A program made the translations under genes and the position numbers. A stretch of 64,000 nucleotides of DNA from Artemia franciscana (taxonomy: Eukaryota; Arthropoda; Branchiopoda; Anostraca; Artemiidae). Shown piece by piece: positions 34,900 through 45,599 of this stretch. Each line of letters starts with the position of its first letter. The stretch's first letter is position 1. The notes under the pieces are model-generated. The model did not search any database, was not told the DNA's origin, and saw nothing but the letters and a program-made list of their open reading frames with translations. The stretch is taken from contig NW_027062662.1 of the NCBI RefSeq assembly GCF_032884065.1, positions 1 to 64,000 of the forward strand, given 5' to 3'.

Positions 34900-37228
34900 A
34901 TCTGTTACAAAACATCCCTTATGGTATAAAATGCACCTGCATCGCTTAGAATATTAATAACACCTGCGTCTTGAGGGAATCACCATTCATCTTAAATCAT
35001 CGAAGGGAGAAAGGAGTAGTGGCAATGGTCTTCTTAAAACCATGGAGGGGATACTACTAAAATGCAAATTATGTTCTGGTATTAGAAGGCATGGGGAATG
35101 TCAGCCCTACTCATGTTGGTTTCTGCTTATTTTGAGTTTGACCCGGTTACTTATTGTAAGTAATTCTGTTCGTTATGGATTCTATTTATTTATTGATGGT
35201 GATTTGTAGTTAATACACAAATCATATAACTATTGGTTGGTTATATGATTTATATTAACAAACTATAATGCAAATAATTATAATCATGTATAACTTCGAC
35301 TTTATATAAATTAAAGTTAATTACAACTTAAAGTTAGCATTAAAAATTGAGGTGGAAGATGAGCGTGAGAACCACTTGAAAGATAAAACTTCCGATATCT
35401 GCGGGAAAGCCTTGGAAATTTGTGAGAAAGTAAAGGATATTGACTTAGTAATATTTAGGGTTATCAGGGCAGTGGTGGTTTTAGCGGGGACAGAGGGGAC
35501 ACTTACCCCGGGCGCAGAAATTTTAAGAGTTCAAAATTTCAAATAAATAATCAAACAGTTATAATTATTCAGTAATTTATGATATTTCATTTCATTAAAA
35601 TAAAATAGAGGGCGCAGTTAATAAATGAAATTATACAATAAATTATTAATTAATTAGTAAAATAAAATAAATTTAAGATAACTAAATAATATTAACAATT
35701 ATATTAAGATAATATTAATTAAAAATAAGTTATTATTTAATTAATGAAATAAAAATTAAACAATAATAAATGTTACATTACGATACTAACAGTTGAAAAA
35801 TAAATTATTAATTATCTAATAAACTGGAAACAGTTTAGTTAATAAAAGAAAATTTTCTCAAATTTGGCCAGGAAAATTTTGGAGACAGTGGGGGGGGGGG
35901 AAACTAATCGAGATTTAGTCCCAGGCAAAAGAAAGGCCAAAAACGTCGCTGCATCAGGACCAATTAGGATTAAACCATATAAGTACCCTCTCAAACAAAA
36001 CAGCTAATTTAATATGAATCTCAGGCTCCGATCTGACAGCAGAACCATAGTAGTAAACAAAACCACAGTTTTGTTTAATATAAATTATATTAATGTTATA
36101 CTATTTATATAGTTTTATTTAATTTCATATAATTTTTATATAATTTATATAATTTTATATATTTCATATAAATTCGTTTCGAATAATTTCGAAATACACT
36201 ATACCTGCATAGGCTGTCAAGGGGACGTATTAGCAATGCTTTAAAAACAATTGATGGTATTAAGTTAGTCGACCCAGTGGCTCCCGTTCACAGAGAAATT
36301 GGCAGTGGATTGCGAAACCTGGTCCAAAGAGGTCACAAGGATCCTGGATGCCGGGCGAGGCGGAAACGCCTGACTCCTGCCACAAGTACAAGTAGGAATG
36401 AGCTGATTTGTAAGAATGAGCCATTTTAGTATGGGGATAATTACAAAAGATTAACCGAAATTAATTATAATTTGCACCTAGGAATCATCCATAGAATTAT
36501 GGAAAAACGTTGTTCCTTGTCTGTATTTCCTCACTATCAAAAACTTGTTTATCGTTGTTTAAAGCTAGGGGTAGTTTAATTGCCAATATTCAAATGTGTT
36601 TGAAAAAAAATATGATAGCCCGAGAACGAATGTTTTTTGTTACCAACGAGCATTGATAAATGTTTTAACGTTAACATTTTTTAATCCTCCAATTCAAAAA
36701 AAATTGAAAAGAAAAAAGTAAAATAAAAAAAAGAAGTAAGTACTACACAGGCTAAGGTGAAGGCAAATGTTGGACTAAATGAATGTTTAAGCGAATGTTG
36801 AAATAAAGCAAAACAAACTGTGAGCATGTAAGTTATCAAAAGGTGGAAAAACAATATCCTATGAACGGTTTACATTATTAAGTTAGACCTTTCAGGGTAA
36901 GTTTTTGGGGATTTTTAACAAGTCCAAAAACACTGTATGAATGCTTTTAATACTTCTTCTACGGTTACCGTAACTGATGGGCAGTAAGGTGAAATATTTA
37001 GGGATCATTTAGGGGGGGCTCAATAAAACGAAATGACTATATACATTTATAAAGCTATATATACATATATTATAAAGCTCCGACTCCTTCATCAGCCGCG
37101 TGACCTTGGGTCGGTACATGAAATATTCTAAATACATTTTTGTAATTAAAGTCTACATTGATAAGACTTACTATATTCCAAGTTTTTATAAAATAGAAGT
37201 CTTAGGTATAGTGCTTCGGGTTGATAAA
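34900..37228. other. Non-coding stretch downstream of the PPO gene
   Basis: 35040-35215 matches a dispersed repeat seen also at 48525-48690 and more weakly at 50040-50130 (word tcagcccttctcatgtt and relatives). 35570-36180 is extremely AT-rich with short taat/tata repeats. A run of ten G lies at 35891-35900. 36750-37080 is another old module copy. No gene seen. Confidence 0.5.
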
Positions 37229-37234
37229 TTTATT
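37229..37234 (-). promoter_or_regulatory. Candidate polyadenylation signal of the PPO gene
   Basis: AATAAA on the minus strand, about 110 bases after the PPO stop codon at 37346-37348. Position and motif fit; use is not shown. Confidence 0.5.
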
Positions 37235-37345
37235 GTATATAAATATTTGTGGCTCTTTATCACCACAGAATTAATGGCAAATTACAAACACATAAAGCAA
37301 TTCAAATAATGGTTATAATTTCCAAAGGTCCAGAATCATATTTCA

Positions 37346-37573
37346 TTACAATCTGTTGATGTTCAGTAGAACCTCATCTTTGAACTGAACCACAACCTCC
37401 CTTTTAAAAATGTTTGTCAACCCTTCAGTAAAGTCTTCATACGTGGTTGTTGCATCTTCAATAGGACGATCAAATGGGAAACCCATGGGTCTTTTATCAG
37501 GATACTTATCGTCTAAGACACCGCAGTAGGACGTCCCTCTAGAGCAGGGCTTATTAGTAGTCTTAACAGGAAC
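37346..37573 (-). CDS. PPO: Prophenoloxidase, last exon
   Basis: 75 codons plus TAA. The acceptor is ttttag before VPVKTTNKPCSRG, in phase 0 with the preceding exon's end DWSKDE. The hallmark is SYCGVLDDKYPDKRPMGFP followed by FDRPI, the conserved C-terminal word of arthropod PPOs; two Cys (residues 10 and 17 of the exon) fit the family's C-terminal disulphides. It ends FKDEVLLNINRL. PPO is the copper enzyme zymogen that, once cleaved, oxidises phenols to quinones for melanisation in immunity and cuticle hardening. It is stored in haemocytes or plasma and typically lacks a signal peptide. Confidence 0.93.
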   Translation of the reverse strand, partial: VPVKTTNKPCSRGTSYCGVLDDKYPDKRPMGFPFDRPIEDATTTYEDFTEGLTNIFKREVVVQFKDEVLLNINRL

Positions 37574-38344
37574 CTAAAACATAAAATTTGCTGGAGTTTA
37601 TGCATCGTGCTGGGGCAAAACCTGAGTAAGGGTAAATGTGGCGTTAGTTATAATTATTTTAGTCTGGTAAGCTGAGTTAGAAGTTAGAATGCTAATCAAT
37701 TATCAATTCTGAGCCCACGAATGAGTCTGGAACCACACACAAAAAGAAAATGATTCCGCAGGATGAGAGTGCCGTGAATTAAAACTTTAAAACAAACAAA
37801 AAATTAGCAGTATAGTCCCCCCTCACCCCCAAAAGTTGGATGTACCCTTTCAATTATGATTTTCATTTTGATCATGATCAGCTCATGATGTTTAGTTCAA
37901 GGTGTATTTTTAAGCCAAAATTCTTTTTTTTTGCGAAGTGATGCCCTCTTTTGTTGCAGAAATAATATTTAGTATGTGACAAAAGATTACATTCACATGC
38001 TTACAAACAGAAACGAGTTAAGTGGGCACGCAACAGGAACAATTTTTGTCCATGACCACCCCACCCAGGAAATTTAGTGGAAAAGAATCGAAAAATTTCA
38101 TTAAGCCCCCTCCCCAAAACAGTGGGATGCACCTTTTAAATTGCAATTTTAATTTTGATCAGGATCAATTCATGATAACTAGTTGAAATTTTCAGGGATA
38201 TTGAACTAAATCAAAAGATACCATGTACATCCAGCTTGGAACAGATAAAACAGTGAAGATGTTAAAAGTAGAATAGCCAAGGCTCAAGTTTTTTTTTCAC
38301 AGTTAAAAAAAAGTTTTGAAGAATAGGAAGATAATTCTGCAAAC

Positions 38345-38840
38345 CAAAATTAGAATATTAGTAGCTACAGTGATGACAGTGGTCAAGTACGGCTCTGAAG
38401 CATGGGCGCTCCGAAAAGTGGATTAAGATTTACTAGATGTTTTCCAGAGAAATTGCCTACGGATTGTTTTGGGTACCCGGCTGACTGACCGTATTTCGAA
38501 CAGTAGGCTTTACGAAAAACATGGTTCAATTCCGCTTTTTAGGGCAAATATCAAAGAATGGTTGGGATGGCTAGGGTACATTCTGCGGATGAAGAATGAA
38601 AGATTGCCGAACATTGTCCTTTTTGGCCAACCGACTAGGGCTAAACAGAAAGCAGGTCGTCTTCGTCTGGGGTGGGAGGACGTCATAAAGAAAGATTTAA
38701 AGGAAATGGGAACTTACTTGGAGGTAGTAAAAACGGATGCATTAAATAGATTGGGATGGACAAGGATCGTGCATAGCTGTCTTGGCCTTAGGTGACTTGG
38801 TGCTGCGGTGAGTTGTTAGTAGTAGTAGTAGTAGCAGCAG
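38345..38840 (+). pseudogene. LINE ORF2 C-terminus with (TAG)n tail, inside the PPO intron
   Basis: Opposite to the PPO gene. The frame runs from about 38350 (VVKYGSEAWALRKVD), through one stop at 38427, to LLDVFQRNCLRIVLGTRLTD and RAKQKAGRLRLGWEDVIKK, ending at 38795. These words belong to the C-terminal region of RTE/Jockey-like ORF2 proteins. A TAG/CAG run at 38815-38840 is its simple-repeat tail. The copy is 5'-truncated. Confidence 0.82.
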
Positions 38841-40259
38841 TTTCTTTGAAAAACTTCTTTCTCCAGAACTTTTTTGAATCAATAATCGTAATGAACATAT
38901 TACTAATGAGGGTTATGTTTTTTTCATTTTTTGTTTATATTGACAAAGGTCGTTCTTTACTTGCAATTTTTTTTAAACCAACAGTTTCTTTTCAGAAGTA
39001 TCTTTATGATAGGGATCACCAGCTTTGTTCCACCCTCAGCCTCTGTTACTGACGATCAAGTTTTTATACGTATCGCAACGCTTCAAGACTAGTAATCGTC
39101 TTTGAAAAACTTTATCTAACAAAAAATTTACAAGGGGTATGGGGAGGAGAGGAGTCCCTGATAAATATCAAAAGTTATTTCAGAGTCTTTATTTCTACGT
39201 TTTTAAGGTAGGATTCTTCCTGGAAATCGTTTTTGGGTAAGTTGTCCTCCAAACCTCCTCCTTCTGCACAGGGTAAAACACATGCATGTAGTTTTATATT
39301 ATAAACTTCAAATATCTCAGCATTGAGAAGAGAGCTGTCTTCAAAAGCGTCCAAGTTGTAGACTTAGTTCAAATACGTTAATTCATAATGTGTGTGGGTT
39401 GGGAGATAAAGTCTCCTATCCCCCCCCACCATTTTATGTAAGTCTGAAGAATCTGTCACTGTCAGTTAGCAAATTTGGGCCAAAAAAACTTGTTGAGGCC
39501 TCAGGGAGGTCAGGGATCCTGAACACCCAGAAAAACCCTCCTGATCCTCCAACCGTGTATTTGTCATTCAGCTGTAAATCTCTGAGGATAAATTTATAAT
39601 CAAAAAGAACAACTTGTCGCATAAAACTTTGTCCACTTAGTCCACATCGAGCGACGTATTTTAATAACTAGGAAAAAAAGGTGTTATTTGGTAAGATTTG
39701 TCGTATAATTTTTTTCGAAGTTTACTGTCTTAATTAGAAATGAAGTCATTATTATATTTTCATTTCCTTTTTATAACTGGAAAGGTAGCATGGTCTAACA
39801 ATATTTTTAATGAATATGTAAAGCCTCAAATTAACTGATTTGTTGCTATGAGGCTTAAAAATAATTGTCTCTTCTTACTGCTCATTTTGTATGAACTGCA
39901 TATCTCTTTAGAAATGAATGAGCCACCGTGAGGCACTACGACTTCTGAAGCTGGAAAGCAGTAAGGATAACTTTTCGATAAATTCGAATCCAGTAGCTAT
40001 CTCCCAGTTTTCATTCGATAATACTTGACCCTCTTTAGACCAAAATTGATGTTTTGCGGTGACAGTAAACACCACTTCACGGTCTTCTGATATCTTTTAC
40101 TAGTTAAAAGGCATTGGAGGTATTTACTCTCTAGAAAAATGTGCCACCTCTTGATATTCTTAGACCACTAGATCGAACAGATTGCCTTTTCCACAAAACA
40201 ACGACTCATCCTTTTTGAGAAAATTACGAAATTTGTATTTTAGTTGACATCGGTTTGAA
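38841..40259. other. PPO intron sequence without recognised content
   Basis: No exon with PPO similarity and no transposon protein seen. 39420-39640 contains a short plus/minus open pair without protein character. Similar empty intron sequence lies at 37574-38344. Confidence 0.5.
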
Positions 40260-40860
40260 TTCTTGGCAGTATAGTTTTATTTGATGGTGTCGTTTTCATC
40301 AAAGCTTTTTTCATCTCCACAGCACAAAATGGCAACCACACTTTGCCGAAGCGTAATTTAATTTGCTACTTCAAAAGGGCATTATAACTTTCAATTTCTG
40401 TTCAAATGAACAATCTTCTGTATTCCAGGATCATTGGTTAGATAATATTGCCCCTTGTGGAAAAAACAAAACAAAAAGAAAAACAAAACAAAGAAGAAAA
40501 CAAAAAAAGCAATCAATCAAAAACGTGTATCCATAACCATGATTATCGAAAAAATATATTAATTATGAGTTTTTGTAGATAGAGGCCCAAAGGCCAAGCA
40601 ATAGCCAAGAGTTCTCTGATTTGCTGATTTGATGGTTTATCTTCAACAGATCACTCCTGTGCTTGCCCCCCTCCAATTTTTGAAATTTCACCCGTAATTT
40701 TCAATGGGTATTCTTAAACATAATGAATGTATTATATTTATATCACTGTGAAAACTACACTCTATCGATGAATATACTTTTATCAATTTTTTTTAAAGTT
40801 TCGGTTACTACTTGCACGGGATGGTCTCTACTTATAGTTCATTACCAGAAAGTGTTTGAA
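40260..40860 (+). repeat. Old, diverged HPR element relic
   Basis: Follows the order of the HPR 3' half with many changes: ggtgtcgttttcatcaa, cacaaaatggcaacc, acttcaaaagggcattataac, tttttgtagatagaggc, gagttctctgatttgctg, and finally ttcggttactacttgcacggg and gtctctacttatagttcattacc at 40800-40848. These correspond to the HPR 3' end just before its terminal hairpin. It lies immediately 3' of the duplicated exon piece. Confidence 0.6.
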
Positions 40861-41003
40861 AAGCCAAATGACCTCATCTTTACTCCAGTCAGTAGCAATG
40901 ACGATCAGTTCGAATCGCAACCTTCTGCCGATCCTTTCGGTACAAGCGTATGCTCTGGCCACCCGCAGCCGCAAAACTTTTCATAGTTAGAAAGGGCATC
41001 ATT
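40861..41003 (-). pseudogene. Decayed partial copy of PPO exon 41150-41385
   Basis: On the minus strand 41003-40876 repeats the 3' half of the functional exon: NTNDALSNYEKFCGCGWPEH, then LVPKGSAEG. A 1-base loss follows, so the frame runs into a stop where the functional exon continues MQFELIVIATD. The donor gag-gt is kept. The 5' half and acceptor are absent. The homology continues on the intron side into the HPR-like end sequence in both copies, so the unit duplicated was exon piece plus adjoining intron. Confidence 0.88.
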
Positions 41004-41149
41004 CGTGTTTGGACTCAACCATCATAAAATTACCCTCTCCTGATTTATATGATGCAATCAAACTTATGTTTTACAATTACAGTTCCTAATATTAAGGGTT
41101 GCTCCTTACTCATAGTCCATTACCCCAAAGTATTGAAAAACCAACTAAC

Positions 41150-41385
41150 CTCATCTTTACTCCAGTCAGTAGCAATGACAATCAGTTCGAATTGCATCCC
41201 TTCTGCCGTTCCTTTCGGGACAAGCATATGCTCTGGCCACCCACAGCCGCAAAACATTTCATAGTTAGAAAGGGCATCACTCGTGTTTGCAGTTCTTCGT
41301 TCGTAAACTCTGAAGAACCTTTCTATGGGAATAGTTACTGATGACTCTCTTGATGTTCTATCTAGTTGAACCATTGGGGCATTCA
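41150..41385 (-). CDS. PPO: Prophenoloxidase, exon with thiol-ester-like motif
   Basis: 236 bases. Acceptor ttattacag; the first two bases complete a Val codon with the previous exon's last G (phase 1). Donor GAG|gttagt, phase 0. It encodes NAPMVQLDRTSRESSVTIP, then ERFFRVYERR, then FCGCGWPEHMLVPKGTAEGM, then VIATDWSKDE. GCGWPEHM corresponds to the GCGWPQHM thiol-ester-like word that distinguishes PPOs from arthropod haemocyanins. The domain is the C-terminal beta-sandwich of the haemocyanin superfamily. The exon is flanked by decayed copies of itself: a partial copy at 40861-41003 and acceptor-region copies in the array at 41400-43450. An HPR-like end starts within about 25 bp of the donor. 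Confidence 0.95.
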
Positions 41386-42439
41386 CTGTAATAATCAAAA
41401 TTTATAAACAAATGGAGCCTTGTAGAGGTAGAGAGTTATTGTTGTCCATTTATTTTGATGTTAATAAACTGAACTGAACTGAACTGAAATATTTAACATT
41501 AGTTGGATTTACCCAAGCCCAATTGTTACTTGCATTTAAGCAGGTGTCACTGCTTGTTGTTGACATTTTTTGACGGTCATGTTTGAAATTTTATTTTTAG
41601 GTTTAGTTTAGACTCTCTTGATGTATGATCATTTTTAACTACTGGTGCTATCACCATAATAATTATAATTTCTTATTAATTATCTAACATCGGTGGGACT
41701 CGATTCTATCCTATGTTTCGGTAAAATGGGCAACCATTAGGGCATACACTGTAATAATCGAGATTTACTAATAAATATTGAACATTAGTTGAATTTAATC
41801 CAGTCCCATCATTACTTGCACTTAAGCAGGTGTCACTGCATGTTGTTGACATTTTTTGACGGTCATGTTCGAAATTCTATTTTTAAGTTTAGTTTAGACT
41901 TTCTTGAGGTTTGATCATTTTTAACTGCTGGTGCAATCACCATAATAATTATAATTTTTTATTGATTATCTAACATCAGTGGGACTCGATTCTATCCTAT
42001 GTTTCGGTAAATAGGCAGATTGCACTACATATTGTTTACGTTCTTTGACAGTTTTATATAATATTTTGTTTTAACATTTAGTTTGGACTCCCTTGATGTT
42101 CAATTTAGTTGAAAATTAGCATATTTGCTGCAATAATTAAAATTTGTTAAAAAAAAAATCTAACATCAGCGAGATCAAATCCAACCCAATGATTTTTCCA
42201 TAAAATAGGAATATATCACTACTTATTGACACCTTAGGTTAAGTTAACCGTGACTCCCTTGATATTTAATTTTGTTAAATGACCGAATCCTTCGGTATAA
42301 CAGTTTTGCTTTTTTAAGACATATTTAATGTAAGTAGGATTTGATAAAATCCTCTGTTTCAATAAGCACCTGGCAGATGACACTACTTATTGTTAACATT
42401 TTTTGGCAGTTTTTTTTATATATTTTGTTTTGATATTTA

Positions 42440-42730
42440 TTGTTGGTAAAAGGTAAAAATAGGTAAAGAATACGGTATTAAACTTTATAGTCCCTACCAG
42501 CGGTGCAGACCTCCGTTTCTTGGCCCTTCAGCCAGGAAGTGCAATTGGGGGCTGGGGGTCAACTATCCTGTGCTTTGCACACCCTTCCTGTTTACCTTCC
42601 CCAGATTTCTCCAGGTGCCCATATAGAGCTAGGTTGACTCTGGCTTAGCTTACAGAGTCACGCCTTTGACCTCCTCCCAAACTAAATAATTGGGTATGCC
42701 CTCGCCGTCTCATACAAAATATTTTCAGTC
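42440..42730. repeat. GC-richer insert, retroposon-like
   Basis: A compositionally distinct insert inside the tandem array: actttatagtccctaccag, cttggcccttcagccagg, cttcctgtttaccttcc, gactctggcttagcttac. It looks like the 3' end of a non-LTR retroposon or a SINE, preceded by a gtaaaaggtaaaaataggta stretch. No A/B-box promoter was confirmed. Family unknown. Confidence 0.5.
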
Positions 42731-43104
42731 CAGCACACCAATCCACTCGGCCAGAACTCTCTTCAAATTCAATATGATTGAAATGATAGCTTATTCTACT
42801 CGATAATTATAGCCTATTAAGAAAAATTCAACATCAGCCAGATTCAATCCGAAACAATGTTTCTCCGCAAACTAGGCAAACATCATTGCTTTTTGTCGAC
42901 ATTTGTTTTGAGTTTTGTTTGATATTTTGTCTTGAAATCAACTGCTGACTCCCTTGGTATTTAATCAACGTAAGCTTAATTTCAATAAATATAATTCACT
43001 ACGAAATATCCTGCATCAGCGGCATTCAACCCAACCCCAGTCAGTAACAACTGCCTAGTTGTAAACTAGGCAGGTGCCACAGCTTATTGTTGCTATTTTT
43101 TGAA

Positions 43105-43106
<2 letters not shown>

Positions 43107-43148
<42 letters not shown>
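43107..43148. repeat. Poly-T run (42 bases)
   Basis: Forty-two T in a row inside an array unit in the PPO intron. On the minus strand it is poly-A, so it may mark a lost retroposon end; length may be unreliable in the assembly. Confidence 0.95.
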
Positions 43149-43151
<3 letters not shown>

Positions 43152-44177
43152 GTGGTGACTTCTTGATGACTTATCTAGTTGATACACTGGCAGATTCACT
43201 GTATTAATTATAATTTGTTAAGAATCATTTAAGATCAGTAAGATTTGACCTAATTTGAATTTGAATCTTTTTGAATTTTTTTACATTTTTGTTTAGCAGG
43301 TTATTTTGAAGTTTACTATTGACTTCCTTTATATAGGATGTATTTGAACTGATGGAACATTTATTGCAATAATTGTGATTTATTAGGATATATCTGACTT
43401 CAGTAAAATACGATACCATCTCATGTTATACTAACAACTATGCAGGTGTCGTTATATGGTTTTTGGTGTTTGACGGTATTCACGTTCTATCCCTTTTTAC
43501 TCGTATTTGCATAGTCTCACCAACCTCACAGGAATTGGAATAAATGCACGATAGGGTTTTGAACTAATTTTTTTATTTCTTAAAAAGAATTCTCACCCCT
43601 TAGATTAAACAGCCAGCAGTATTCTGTCACTTTTGTTAATTTGTTACTTCTAGAACATGTTTGTCCAAAATCAAAACACATTCGAAGCAGAAAAGGTTTT
43701 TACCAATTAAAGATAGTCAATATTGCGATGAAAATGATAGCGAACACCGCTTTTAATAAAAGTTAACTGAAAAAAAGAATCTACAAATTTCGAAAAGAAT
43801 TATCAGCTGCCACCAAAGGACCTATAGCTTTTATGAGTTGTATTCCTATCAAAGTTTTTTTTTTATGCGTTTTTTTTATTTTGGACTGCTCCAGTTGACG
43901 TCTGATCAGATAATTAGACCAATAGATGAGCACCAGTATGCTCACTGCTCACTCTCTACTGCTGCACTCGTTAATGCGAGCAATAGTTTTTTTGGAATTG
44001 TCCGTTAAAGACAGTATCCATCAGTTTATTTATTAATAAACCAATGTCTTTATTAAAATTCGCAGAAAAACCTCTCATTTGAATTAGAATCTGCTTCTGT
44101 GCTCACAGCTTTAGTTGCTAGGAACTACCTAATTTCACAATCCCCGAATTTCTGGAATTACATTTCTCAGTAAAAAT

Positions 44178-44205
44178 AAACAGTTCGTTACCACGAACTG
44201 TTTAA
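44178..44205. repeat. Solitary HPR terminal hairpin
   Basis: taaacagttcg-ttacca-cgaactgttta, arms of 11 bases around the same 6-base loop as the HPR 3' end. The adjacent HPR body is absent on both sides. In full HPR copies the inner flank reads ctac; here both flanks match the outer flank of an HPR end, making it more symmetric. 43450-44177 holds nothing recognised. Confidence 0.8.
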
Positions 44206-44961
44206 CACCTGTGTGTTTATAATACTCATCTATCGAAGCTGAATCAACCGTCTTCAGTATTACTCTAACGACTTAATGAAGTCTTGTTGTATTCGTATTT
44301 GTTTATCATTTTGCTTATTGTGTTTCTTTTTCTCTATCTTTTTTTTTGTTTGTACTCCGTCTTCCTTTTTTTATGTGGTGGGTTTGCATATAAGTAACAA
44401 TAAAAATTATTTAATTATTCATTCGAATTTATGCTCGTCTTAGATTTTATTACGACTACTTACTCTTCTTAGAAAAACTTCTGTTTCAGAAAAAAATTTA
44501 TTTTGTTCTTTCAATTAATCCTATCAATATTCTATACACCTTAGCATCTTTTTAGATATTTTTCCGATTTACAGGAGCTGTAAATATGGCATATTTATTT
44601 TTCTTAATATTTATAATTTAACTGTCATCTTTTATGTAAGGATTTCAGTGTTAAACACTGTCTGTTATTAAACAAAACACAGAAATACAAGTTTCAGGGG
44701 AGCAGAATTTTCTTATTCTCATGAAATCTAGTTCTGGGTAGACGAAACCAGGGTAAGCGGGATATTCTTGTACAGGTACTGGGCATTTCAAATACAAAAA
44801 CTTGAAATTTCTTGTATTCCTTGAGCTTTAAACATTGTCACACTCATTAGTGACTGCTAACGGTATTGCTGTTATCTGTAGTCTAGTAATTACCTAGTTA
44901 CCCCAATCTTCGACCTAACAACCTTGCCAACTTTTCAACAGTTACACTAAATAAAGCTTAC

Positions 44962-45100
44962 CAGTTACGGCAAATTTGTCCATTTCTACGGCAAGCAAGG
45001 TCTGCTGACGGAAGGTAAGTTTTCTTCCAACTTCATCATAAATAGGAGTCATAAATACACGAAAACAAACTCTTCTTGGGGCTCTTGTGTCATTTCTCAC
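44962..45100 (-). CDS. PPO: Prophenoloxidase, middle exon of the C-terminal domain
   Basis: 139 bases. Acceptor ttcttttag, phase 0; donor ACTG|gtaagc, phase 1. It encodes VRNDTRAPRRVCFRVFMTP, then IYDEVGRKLTFRQQ, then LLAVEMDKFAVT. This is the PPO/haemocyanin stretch R-x-V-R-I-F-x-x-P-x-Y-D-E followed by the 'EMDKF' strand. Splicing to 41385 restores DKFAVT-V-NAP. The flanking introns are each 3,576 bp. Confidence 0.95.
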
Positions 45101-45599
45101 CTAAAAGAATAAAATATTTATCAACGACCATATACAAACCTTGAAATTTTCAGTCCATTTCCATTCAGGATTCTTATCCATTTGATATCTCTCTCCCCTC
45201 TTCTTTTAATAATATACTCAAGAATTTCCTAGCTTTGATACTCCTCACCCTTGATTTTGTTTTATTTTTGCTTGATTTTTTTTACGGTGTAATGTGGATC
45301 ACATGCTCTCTAAATTCTCTACTTTTTCTGTCTCTGGTTTTCTCTTTATTTTTCTTTCATTATTGAGTTTTGTTTATTCCATTTTTAACATTTCAGTTTT
45401 TCAAAAACTGAGCTATGGATTAAATCTGCCTTGGATGGAAATATGGATACAAAAAGTAGTTTGTTTTATTTCTAGTCAAGGGAAGTGTCACTGCAAATGT
45501 TATGGATCTATATCATGGGCAGTGCAACAGCGCTACCTAAGTAAAGAGTGATGTTGACACAATGTAATTTTTTTTTGTTCAAGGTACTTCGTATAGAAA

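Larger units (their letters stand above)
41400..43450 (-). repeat. Degenerate tandem array built from the PPO exon-intron boundary
   Basis: The intron upstream of exon 41150-41385 is filled with at least eight diverged units, spaced from roughly 110 to 290 bp. Two neighbouring units are 286 bp apart (41571 and 41857). Each carries a gactcccttgatgtt-like word, then ctagttgaa-like, then cactgtaataatt-like, then aacatcagtgggattcaa-like, then gcaggtgtcactgctt-like. The functional exon's acceptor and first ~15 codons (41344-41400) are one such unit. Compare ctagttgaaccattgg at 41362 with ctagttgatacactgg at 43175. Acceptor-like attgcag or attacag is kept in some units. Confidence 0.75.

Noticed and set aside
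37346..37573. Haemocyanin instead of prophenoloxidase
   Set aside because: The exon 41150-41385 carries the GCGWPEHM word typical of PPOs; crustacean haemocyanins have a different sequence there. The two families are close, so the enzyme label still deserves a tree.
41386..44961. Two PPO introns (37574-41149 and 41386-44961) are both 3,576 bp long
   Set aside because: Their contents are unrelated (LINE tail and HPR relic against the tandem array), so equal length looks like coincidence.
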